Shown here: positions 1-5,308 of the stretch, one piece after another | Layout: each line of letters opens with the position of its first letter | Position numbering within the stretch: the stretch's first letter is position 1 | Assembly: GCA_017549665.1 (NCBI GenBank) | Contig: JAFYUD010000217.1 | Span: 1 to 7,387 of the forward strand | DNA length: 7,387 nucleotides | Source: Clostridia bacterium | GTDB lineage: Bacteria > Bacillota_A > Clostridia > Oscillospirales > Acutalibacteraceae | Reading direction: 5' to 3' | The notes under the pieces: model-generated | The model's database searches: none | What the model saw: only the letters and a program-made list of their open reading frames with translations | Told to the model about the DNA's origin: nothing | Program-made: the position numbers and the translations under genes

Positions 1-45
1 GCTGATACCTGTCTGTTCGTCTGCGTAGTGTTTTTTGAGTTCCAT
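1..45 (-). CDS. Start of a TnpV-like transposon protein (partial, runs off left edge)
   Basis: Only the first 15 codons are in the window, reading MELKKHYADEQTGIS. They begin at an ATG (45-43) preceded at a spacing of 8 bases by a perfect GGAGG (58-54), so translation initiation looks real. The lysine-rich, 'DEQTGISY...'-type opening resembles, from memory, the N-termini of TnpV, a small protein of unknown biochemical role carried by clostridial mobilizable transposons of the Tn4451 kind. The in-frame remnant 80 bases upstream carries the GDY motif that follows this opening in the family, which supports the call indirectly. With 15 residues the family assignment is tentative; any small gene with this start remains possible. 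Confidence 0.4.
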   Translation of the reverse strand, partial: MELKKHYADEQTGIS

Positions 46-123
46 ATTCTTTTCCTCCGTTAATTTATTATTCTTTGCGAGGACGTTGTAAACAGCGTTA
101 TATGGTCATTTTCTTGAATATCC

Positions 124-174
124 TTAAATAAAGTAGTCCCCAACTCGTCTGTAAGTAATCTTATTATTTTTCAT
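124..174 (-). pseudogene. Truncated TnpV-like N-terminus (16 codons)
   Basis: An ATG at 174-172, with AAAGGA (188-183) 8 bases upstream, opens a reading frame MKNNKITYRRVGDYFI that stops at TAA (126-124). 'ITYxxxGDYxIP' is the typical opening of TnpV-type proteins, so the frame looks like a gene start cut off just before the expected Pro. It is in the same frame as the ATG at 45 (129 bases apart) but separated from it by in-frame TAA and TGA stops. The likely reading is a decayed tnpV copy just upstream of a second, perhaps intact, one. It could instead be a chance short ORF, but the ribosome binding site and GDY motif argue against that. Confidence 0.4.
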
Positions 175-331
175 AGTATTTATCCTTTCTTTTTACTCTG
201 TTTAAGTAAGGTAGGGAGTGCAGAATACTATGTTTGAAGCCGGTTTTACTTGTATTTTGAGTAAATCCCTTATGAACACTCGCACCACGGAAGTAACCTG
301 CATTTGTCTCAGACTTATGGAGGTTATTTTT
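164..331 (-). pseudogene. Startless 55-codon open tail upstream of the tnpV remnant
   Basis: After a TAA at 334-332 the minus strand is open for 55 codons without an ATG, GTG or TTG start, and ends at TAA 166-164. The last residues are rich in Lys, Arg and Tyr (LNRVKRKDKYYEK). The stop overlaps the ATG of the TnpV-like remnant by 11 bases, the kind of overlap seen between translationally coupled genes. It may therefore be the 3' end of a mobile-element gene whose front was lost. I do not recognise the family. A 55-codon open frame can occur by chance, so this is a weak call. Confidence 0.2.
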
Positions 332-445
332 TTATTTTACATAACTTTTGCACTGTTGCATTCCGAAAATACATAGGTGCTTATTTTTTTTGCTTAAATC
401 AGATGCAATGTCAGATTCAAAAAGAGAAAAATTCAGAGGATATTT

Positions 446-462
446 AATAATTAAAAATTATT
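446..462. repeat. AT-only inverted repeat AATAATT-AAA-AATTATT
   Basis: The two 7-base arms (446-452 and 456-462) are perfectly complementary around a 3-base AAA loop. The repeat sits 17 bases upstream of the direct repeats of the acyltransferase promoter. It could be an operator half of a regulatory region or simply chance in very AT-rich DNA. It is too weak in base pairing, and lacks a gene before it, to be a terminator. Confidence 0.3.
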
Positions 463-478
463 CAACATTAATCTTAAA

Positions 479-514
479 TTTGTAAGAAGTTTGTAAGATG
501 TAGTGGAGTATAAT
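479..514 (+). promoter_or_regulatory. Likely activator-dependent promoter of the acyltransferase gene
   Basis: A perfect TATAAT (509-514) is present, but the base positions where a -35 box should lie (486-491, GAAGTT) do not resemble TTGACA. That position is covered by two direct copies of TTTGTAAGA (479-487 and 490-498), 11 bases apart start to start. Direct repeats with an 11-bp (one helical turn) step over a poor -35 are the arrangement used by OmpR/PhoB-type response regulators. Transcription would start near 521, leaving a leader of about 79 bases. The -10 box is clear; the activator is inference. Confidence 0.45.
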
Positions 515-599
515 AATACAAATGTTTACATCAAATAAATGAAATTACTTTTGAAATATAAGAAATCAATATCTCAGAATTTTGAACGAGGTCAGCATT

Positions 600-1844
600 A
601 TGAAAATGAAGTATCAGCTTGGCGTTATGGATCTGTATCCGATTGCCGCAAACAAAACTCAGATTGAAAATAATCCTTTTCTTCAGGCTAAATTAAAGGA
701 GCCGGTAGATGCAGAGCGCTTATATGCAGCGGTAAAGCAGACTCTGTGCGAATATCCGCTTTTTGCCTGCACCTTGCGATACAAGAAGGGATACTATCTC
801 GAAACAAACGAAAAAGAATTTCAGCTGATCAATGCAGCCGAAGAAAACAGACCTCTTGCCTTTGGAGATGCAACAAACGGCTTTATGTGGCAGATGTGTT
901 ATGATCAATATACCATTTCCTTTGAATGGTGTCACGCAATCAGTGACGGCAGAGGTGGTTTTTCATTCTTTTCATCAGTGCTGTGCCATTATTTTGGTGC
1001 AGACATGCCGACTGAGCCTGCATTGGAGCTTGGTCTTGAAAGCTTCTACGACAAAACGGAAAACGGAATTCCTCAAAAGAAACAGGAACCCGGTTTTGCA
1101 GCCAATGCAATTCCCTTTATCAAACGTGGATATAAAACAGATTGTCACATTCTGAAAGTACCGATGCGTGAGGTGCTTACCGCTGCAAAGAAGAACGACT
1201 CTTCTCCTGCTGCAGTATTGCCTCCTTTGATTTCTATGGCACTTCGCAAACACATGAACCCGAAAGCAAAAAATAAAAATGTCAGCTGTAATGTTGTAAT
1301 TGACTGCCGTGGTCCCATGCGTTTTCAGACAATGCATAACTGTATTATTTCCAAGGTCATTACCTATATCGACCGTTATGACACAATGGACTTTGCGCTC
1401 GTCAGCACAATTTATCGTGCGCTTCTCGACCTTGCTGTGCAGCCTGAAAATATTGTTAAGGCAGCAACGGAAACTGTTGATATGATAAAACCGATTGTTG
1501 CCATTAAACCTCCCTTACTTCAGAAAGCTCTTGCAAAGGTTGTTGCAGGTGTAATGAAACATTCAGACAGCAATTTCACCTTCACTTATCTCGGAAGAAT
1601 GGACCTGCCTGATGAAGTAATGGCAGGGCTTGCTGACTTCAATTTCCGTTCCTGGACAGATTTCGGCGAATGCAACGTAGCTGCCGTTGATTTTTGCGGT
1701 ACGCTTATTCTGAATATTTGCGAAAACTATCAGGACAAGCAGATTATTCCTGATTTTATCGATATTTGCAAAACTGTAGGAATTCATTTTGAAACAGTTG
1801 AAGAACTTAAATATGAGCAGGCTAATTTAAGACTTACAAACTGA
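600..1844 (+). CDS. Stand-alone condensation/alcohol acetyltransferase-family acyltransferase
   Basis: The 414-residue product looks like a member of the CoA-dependent acyltransferase superfamily that contains alcohol acetyltransferases, chloramphenicol acetyltransferase and peptide-synthetase condensation domains. The active-site signature HxxxDG is visible as H112-A-I-S-D116-G117-R-G-G; H112 would be the general base, and Cys replaces the preceding His of the HHxxxDG form. The front half has the usual pattern (FLQAKLKEPVDAERL near 27-41, then YPLFACTLR near 52-60), and the C-terminal half contains FTFTYLGRMDLPDEV and a WTDFGE segment reminiscent of the second structural motif. There is no carrier-protein or adenylation domain, so the acyl donor is probably acyl-CoA and the acceptor unknown. 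An in-frame TTG at 582 would add 6 residues, but the ATG at 600 has AGG (588-590) at a good distance and is preferred. It is a single-gene unit closed by a terminator. Confidence 0.75.
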   Translation: MKMKYQLGVMDLYPIAANKTQIENNPFLQAKLKEPVDAERLYAAVKQTLCEYPLFACTLRYKKGYYLETNEKEFQLINAAEENRPLAFGDATNGFMWQMCYDQYTISFEWCHAISDGRGGFSFFSSVLCHYFGADMPTEPALELGLESFYDKTENGIPQKKQEPGFAANAIPFIKRGYKTDCHILKVPMREVLTAAKKNDSSPAAVLPPLISMALRKHMNPKAKNKNVSCNVVIDCRGPMRFQTMHNCIISKVITYIDRYDTMDFALVSTIYRALLDLAVQPENIVKAATETVDMIKPIVAIKPPLLQKALAKVVAGVMKHSDSNFTFTYLGRMDLPDEVMAGLADFNFRSWTDFGECNVAAVDFCGTLILNICENYQDKQIIPDFIDICKTVGIHFETVEELKYEQANLRLTN

Positions 1845-1860
1845 AGCAAAGTTCATCCAT

Positions 1861-1887
1861 ACCCCTGTTAATCAGGGGTTATTTTTT
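1861..1887 (+). terminator. Rho-independent terminator after acyltransferase gene
   Basis: The stem ACCCCTG (1861-1867) pairs perfectly with CAGGGGT (1873-1879) around a TTAAT loop and is followed by TATTTTTT. It begins 16 bases after the acyltransferase stop codon. It isolates that gene from the hydrolase gene, whose promoter starts directly after the T-run. Confidence 0.9.
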
Positions 1888-1893
1888 ACCCTC

Positions 1894-1922
1894 TTTACAA
1901 AACAGACAATTTGATATACAAT
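1894..1922 (+). promoter_or_regulatory. Sigma-A-type promoter of the MBL-fold hydrolase gene
   Basis: TTTACA (1894-1899) and TACAAT (1917-1922) are separated by exactly 17 bases, each differing from consensus at one position. Transcription would start near 1929, giving a leader of about 49 bases that contains the inverted repeat at 1938-1962. Confidence 0.7.
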
Positions 1923-1937
1923 GTAGTCAAATAAAAT

Positions 1938-1962
1938 AATACTGACTTCAGAGTTCAGTATT
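1938..1962 (+). promoter_or_regulatory. Leader inverted repeat next to the hydrolase ribosome binding site
   Basis: AATACTGA (1938-1945) and TCAGTATT (1955-1962) are perfect 8-base complements around a 9-base loop. The repeat lies about +10 to +34 from the predicted start site and ends one base before the GGGAG ribosome binding site (1964-1968). It could be a repressor operator, or an RNA hairpin that stabilises the message or affects ribosome access. It has no T-run, so it is not a terminator. Confidence 0.5.
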
Positions 1963-1977
1963 CGGGAGATGAATAAA

Positions 1978-2748
1978 ATGAAGGTTACATGGTACGGCAC
2001 AGCAACTATAGGTATTGACGACGGAAAAACACGGCTTCTTTTTGATCCGTTTGTCCGCATGAATAAGCGTATTGAAACTACTCCTATTGAAGCTTTTGCA
2101 GGCTTTGATGCAGTTTTGCTTACACACGGTCATTTTGACCACATGCTAAGCGTTCCCGATCTTACCAGAATAGATAATAATGTTCAGGTTTATTGTACTG
2201 AAAGTCCTAAGAATTCACTTGAAGGTATGGGTGTTGCTTCTGAGCGTATAACCGAAATCAAACCCGGTGACGAAATACACATCGGTGACTACACAATCCG
2301 TCCCCGCAGATTCAGACACCTTGTATTTGATCCTGTTTATATTCTTTCTGTTGTTCCTAAATGCGCAGTGATGCTTCCAAGGTTAATATGGCAGTTCAGC
2401 ACAACAAAAACTATGCCTGAGGCAGGAGAGACTGTTGCATATGAAATTGACGCTCACGGCAAGAAGATTTTTCTTACAGGAACTTTCCGTGAATTCCCGT
2501 GTGAAGAATATCCAAAGGATGTTGATCTTTTCATTCTTGCTATCGGTGGATGCGTATTTATGCCTGAAAAGACAAAAGACTTTATAGCTCGTTACCATCC
2601 GAAGAAAATTCTTGTTGATCATATTGATAATGCTTTCCCGCCAATGACCAGGGAAGTGAATCTTGAAAGATTGCGTAAAACTATAAAGAAGAATCATCCT
2701 GACATTGAATTTATAATTCCCGAAATCTGTAAAGAAATTGAAGTATGA
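1978..2748 (+). CDS. Metallo-beta-lactamase-fold hydrolase (UlaG-like size and layout)
   Basis: The 256-residue cytoplasmic protein opens with the MBL-fold strand pattern MKVTWYGTATIGI and carries the metal signature H50-G-H52-F-D54-H55. H114 (RFRHLVFD) and H215 (VDHIDNAF) are in place for the remaining metal ligands. The glycine-aspartate turn expected before the last strand pair reads LTG168-T169-F instead of TGD, so the Asp that normally bridges the two metals seems to be missing. Length and overall layout match the UlaG/UPF0173-type small hydrolases, but the substrate cannot be read from sequence. I chose the ATG at 1978 because GGGAG (1964-1968) lies 9 bases before it; the ATG at 1969 touches the binding site. 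The gene has its own promoter and terminator. It is not obviously tied to the acyltransferase upstream. Confidence 0.8.
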   Translation: MKVTWYGTATIGIDDGKTRLLFDPFVRMNKRIETTPIEAFAGFDAVLLTHGHFDHMLSVPDLTRIDNNVQVYCTESPKNSLEGMGVASERITEIKPGDEIHIGDYTIRPRRFRHLVFDPVYILSVVPKCAVMLPRLIWQFSTTKTMPEAGETVAYEIDAHGKKIFLTGTFREFPCEEYPKDVDLFILAIGGCVFMPEKTKDFIARYHPKKILVDHIDNAFPPMTREVNLERLRKTIKKNHPDIEFIIPEICKEIEV

Positions 2749-2757
2749 CATATACCG

Positions 2758-2784
2758 AGGACAGGCAAATCCTGTCCTTTTTTA
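2758..2784 (+). terminator. Rho-independent terminator after hydrolase gene
   Basis: AGGACAGG (2758-2765) pairs perfectly with CCTGTCCT (2771-2778) around CAAAT, followed by a T-run to 2783. It starts 10 bases after the hydrolase stop codon and separates it from the transporter operon. Confidence 0.92.
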
Positions 2785-2805
2785 TTATATATTAAAAGTT
2801 AAGGG

Positions 2806-2834
2806 TTGCATAAAATTATAATTGATGGTATAAT
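2806..2834 (+). promoter_or_regulatory. Strong extended -10 promoter of the transporter operon
   Basis: TTGCAT (2806-2811) and a perfect TATAAT (2829-2834) are 17 bases apart, and TG at 2826-2827 gives an extended -10. The spacer contains the palindrome AATTATAATT (2814-2823), also present in the aldolase promoter spacer. Transcription would start near 2841, about 26 bases before the start codon, so the leader holds little beyond the GGAGGA ribosome binding site (2855-2860). Confidence 0.8.
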
Positions 2835-2866
2835 TTTTGTTAATGTTAAATTCTGGAGGATTGATT

Positions 2867-4336
2867 ATGTCCGAAAAAACAAACAAAAAATATATGAAAA
2901 AATCGGAAATAGCTACCTTTGGTATCGGTCTTTTCGGTGTTGCTCTTCTTACAGGCTGGATGCCTGATTACACTGCAACATTCTTTGCTGATTTTGCATT
3001 CAAAGGCAAAGGCTTTGATCCCGACACAATGTCTAATATTATTTCCGTAGTATTTCTCGTTGCAGGTATTGTAGGTGCTGTATGCGAGCTTGTTATCGGT
3101 TATCTTGTTGATAATACAAGATCTAAATTCGGTAAAGTCAAGCCATGGGTCGGCTTCGGTGTTATCCCGCTGGCAATAATTTCAATGCTTGTTTTCGTTG
3201 CACCAAATACATCAAATCAGACACTTGCTATCATCTGGATGTTTGTTGTTTATTCTGTTTATACGATGGTTTGCTGTGCTGTTGAAAGTCCTGCAAACTG
3301 TTTCGGTTCACTTTGTTCGCCTAACCCCTCAGAAAGATCCGGTGCAATTTCTATTGCATCATTCCTTCGTTCTGTAGGTCAGTCAGGCGGTATGGTTGTT
3401 GTACTCGTTGTCGGTCTTGTCATGAAAGCAATTATGGGTGAGCAGCAGTATAAAAATGCTGAAGGACAGGGTCTCGACCTTGTTATTTCAACAGGCATTT
3501 GCGCACTCGGTCTTATTCTGTTTGTAATGATTTTCTTCGCAAACAATAAGGAAAGAGTTCCTTTTACTCAGGAAAAAGTAAGCCTTAAGGATGCTGTAAA
3601 GGTTGTTTTTACAAATAAGAATCTTCTTATGGTTTCACTTACAAAGCTCTTCGGCTTCGGCCGTGGTGTTTACGGCACAGTTTCTCTTTATATTGCCATT
3701 TACCTTCTCGGTTCAAAAGACCTCAAGCTCGGTCTTCTTCTTCCTATGGGTATCGGTACTGCTGTAGGAACACTTCTCGTAAACCTTGTTCTCAAAAAAT
3801 TCTCAACAAAGCAGACATACATATTATTCTGTATCTACGGCGCATCATCAATGGCAATCCTTTTCCTTGTTTCAAGGGGAATCGGCTTCAATGACGGACT
3901 TATTATTCCTTTCCTCATTCTTAATTTCTTCTGTGGTCTTCAGCACGGCAACACAAATGTTACTCCCAACATCATGATTGCTGACTGTGTAGATGAAATA
4001 GAATATAAGACAGGAAAGCGTCAGGAAGGTCTTGCATATGCGGGATACGGACTTTTCTCAAAAATTGCATCTGCATTCACAAAAGCATTAGGACCCTGGC
4101 TTCTTTATACTTGGTCAGGATATCTTGTTTCAACTGATACAAACGTTGCGTATGCAGCTCAGACAGACGGCACTCTTAACAAGCTGCTCATGATTTATAC
4201 TATTATTCCTGCAGTTTTCGTAGTACTTCAGGGTGTACCCATTCTGTTCTATGATATGGTTGGCGAAAAGAAAGATAAAATCACAAAAGAACTTATCGAG
4301 CGCCGTGAAGCAAACGGCACTGCAACAAAGGAGTGA
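2867..4336 (+). CDS. GPH-family (MelB-like) sugar/cation symporter
   Basis: The 489-residue integral membrane protein has the length and alternating hydrophobic segments of a 12-helix major facilitator transporter. The family hallmark of glycoside-pentoside-hexuronide:cation symporters is clear between helices 2 and 3: D82-N-T-R85-S-K-F-G-K-V-K-P-W94. The second family region, IADCVDEIEYKTGKRQEG (371-388), matches the segment before helix 11 in MelB, XylP and relatives. It should import a sugar or glycoside driven by Na+ or H+; the substrate is not readable. Residues aligning with the cation-site Asp pair of helix 2 appear to be G70 and E74, so ion coupling may be altered. The ATG at 2867 follows GGAGGA by 6 bases and is preferred over an upstream TTG at 2837, which lies at about the transcription start. 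The next gene begins 5 bases after the stop, whose codon directly adjoins that gene's ribosome binding site. Confidence 0.88.
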   Translation: MSEKTNKKYMKKSEIATFGIGLFGVALLTGWMPDYTATFFADFAFKGKGFDPDTMSNIISVVFLVAGIVGAVCELVIGYLVDNTRSKFGKVKPWVGFGVIPLAIISMLVFVAPNTSNQTLAIIWMFVVYSVYTMVCCAVESPANCFGSLCSPNPSERSGAISIASFLRSVGQSGGMVVVLVVGLVMKAIMGEQQYKNAEGQGLDLVISTGICALGLILFVMIFFANNKERVPFTQEKVSLKDAVKVVFTNKNLLMVSLTKLFGFGRGVYGTVSLYIAIYLLGSKDLKLGLLLPMGIGTAVGTLLVNLVLKKFSTKQTYILFCIYGASSMAILFLVSRGIGFNDGLIIPFLILNFFCGLQHGNTNVTPNIMIADCVDEIEYKTGKRQEGLAYAGYGLFSKIASAFTKALGPWLLYTWSGYLVSTDTNVAYAAQTDGTLNKLLMIYTIIPAVFVVLQGVPILFYDMVGEKKDKITKELIERREANGTATKE

Positions 4337-4341
4337 TAATT

Positions 4342-5262
4342 ATGTCAGATAACAAAAAAGAATTCAATACCAAACTCTATGGCATAGTTTCATTTGTTGC
4401 AGTAGCTGCAATACTTGCAACTTTATGTGTAACTACATTCAAGGCCAAATATACAGGCTTCCATCCTGATGAGCTTGCAAAGACTTATGTAGATACCATT
4501 GTTCAGTCAGGTGACGGATATAATGCATACAAAAACACTCTTGTCAGTAAGAGTGATAAATACGGTGATTTTATTCGTGAAAATTATATTTACCCTGCAA
4601 TTTACAGAAACACTCAGTATAAAACAGGGGATGATATATCTGCATTTGAAGGATATAATAATGAGAAATACATGAGTGATACTACAATCAATGATGACGG
4701 TACATTGTCAGGTAAGCTTATTGATGAAATGTATCCCTTCTATGAAAAAATAGTGGCAGATTACGGCTGGGATAATTACGATTATATTTTCTCAAATTAC
4801 ATTGGCAAGCTTATTGAAGTAAGAAGTGAAATCTACGGTGATGATTACCTCACTGACGAAATCTTCTTCACAGCATTTGAAGCAAATGTTGCAATGTATG
4901 CAGCTAAGCTTACAGGCACTGAGGATACATTTGATGAAAACAGTGGTGTACAGCTTACTTATAAATCTGAAGGCATTTATGAAAAGAAATACGGTGAAGA
5001 TTATAAATTTACTGCAAACACAACTGCAACTACAGATGTTGATATTGAAACATATAAAGCAGCCGTTGATAATGAGCTTTTTAAGCTTTACGGAGTATCA
5101 GCTGGTGATATTTCTCAGGTTAATATATGCACAGTCGATGTAACAGATAAAAACGGGAACGTAGTAACTTCCTGTGATGTAACAGTTGTGAAAATCGGTC
5201 TTGCATGGTATGTTGATAACACAGCAACATCAACCGTATCACTTTATAATTTCTACAAATAA
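4342..5262 (+). CDS. Membrane-anchored, tyrosine-rich protein of unknown function, operonic with the transporter
   Basis: I do not recognise this 306-residue protein. A short charged N-terminus is followed by one hydrophobic helix (about residues 13-31) without a lipobox or an obvious signal-peptidase site. It should therefore be a signal anchor with about 270 residues outside the membrane. The external part is acidic and unusually rich in tyrosine (about 30 in total, near 10%), with GYN, DYG and NYDY motifs. The last 60 residues look like beta strands ending in GLAWYVDNT, a pattern seen in small NTF2-like or lipoprotein-type domains, and hold the only two external cysteines (C263, C278). AAAGGAG (4327-4333) directly abuts the transporter stop codon and precedes the ATG by 8 bases, so the two genes are co-transcribed and probably translationally coupled. 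A role beside the transporter, such as an extracytoplasmic accessory or binding subunit, is inference only. Confidence 0.8.
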   Translation: MSDNKKEFNTKLYGIVSFVAVAAILATLCVTTFKAKYTGFHPDELAKTYVDTIVQSGDGYNAYKNTLVSKSDKYGDFIRENYIYPAIYRNTQYKTGDDISAFEGYNNEKYMSDTTINDDGTLSGKLIDEMYPFYEKIVADYGWDNYDYIFSNYIGKLIEVRSEIYGDDYLTDEIFFTAFEANVAMYAAKLTGTEDTFDENSGVQLTYKSEGIYEKKYGEDYKFTANTTATTDVDIETYKAAVDNELFKLYGVSAGDISQVNICTVDVTDKNGNVVTSCDVTVVKIGLAWYVDNTATSTVSLYNFYK

Positions 5263-5268
5263 AAGAAT

Positions 5269-5308
5269 TCCCCTGTGGTAAGAATGATTACCATAGGGGA
5301 TTATTATT
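5269..5308. terminator. Bidirectional hairpin terminator between convergent genes
   Basis: TCCCCTGTGGTAA (5269-5281) pairs with TTACCATAGGGGA (5288-5300) over 13 positions with a single G-U wobble and a 6-base loop. On the plus strand it is followed by TTATTATTTA, ending the transporter operon. On the minus strand the aldolase stop (5310-5308) lies 7 bases before it and the hairpin is followed by ATTCTTTTATTT. It probably serves both transcripts. Confidence 0.85.

Larger units (their letters stand above)
332..599. other. AT-rich intergenic region between mobile-element scar and acyltransferase gene
   Basis: No convincing gene lies here. In order it holds poly-T tracts (327-333 and near 384-390), an all-A/T inverted repeat (446-462), two copies of TTTGTAAGA (479-487 and 490-498), a TATAAT box (509-514) and an untranslated leader of about 80 bases before the acyltransferase start. 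The regulatory elements are listed separately. No direct repeat or attachment-site pair marking the mobile-element edge could be made out. Confidence 0.5.

Noticed and set aside
272..376. A 34-codon plus-strand open frame starting at ATG 272, with a hydrophobic tail
   Set aside because: No ribosome binding site precedes it, it is opposite the likely mobile-element relic, and it runs through poly-T tracts that make hydrophobic codons by chance.
491..514. TTGTAA (491-496) as the -35 box for TATAAT at 509
   Set aside because: The spacer would be only 12 bases, too short for a sigma-A promoter. The TTGTAA is better read as part of the direct repeat.
582..599. TTG at 582 as start of the acyltransferase
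   Set aside because: No binding site lies upstream at a proper distance, whereas the ATG at 600 has AGG well placed and gives the usual start just before the first conserved strand.
332..599. Search for a riboswitch, T-box or small RNA in the long leader region
   Set aside because: Apart from the short A/T dyad and the direct repeats, no stable GC-containing stems or conserved riboswitch cores could be recognised.
975..1337. A 120-codon open frame on the minus strand inside the acyltransferase gene
   Set aside because: It lies antisense within a well-supported gene, is rich in Cys, Phe and His without any motif, and has no ribosome binding site or promoter.
2383..2751. A 122-codon open frame on the minus strand across the hydrolase 3' end
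   Set aside because: It is antisense to a gene with clear metal-binding motifs, and its composition is that of complemented coding sequence. No initiation signals are seen.
4826..5143. A 105-codon open frame on the plus strand inside the membrane-anchored protein gene
   Set aside because: It is out of frame with the coupled gene that has a good ribosome binding site. Its Leu, Gln, Met and Ser-rich composition is typical of a shifted reading of coding DNA.
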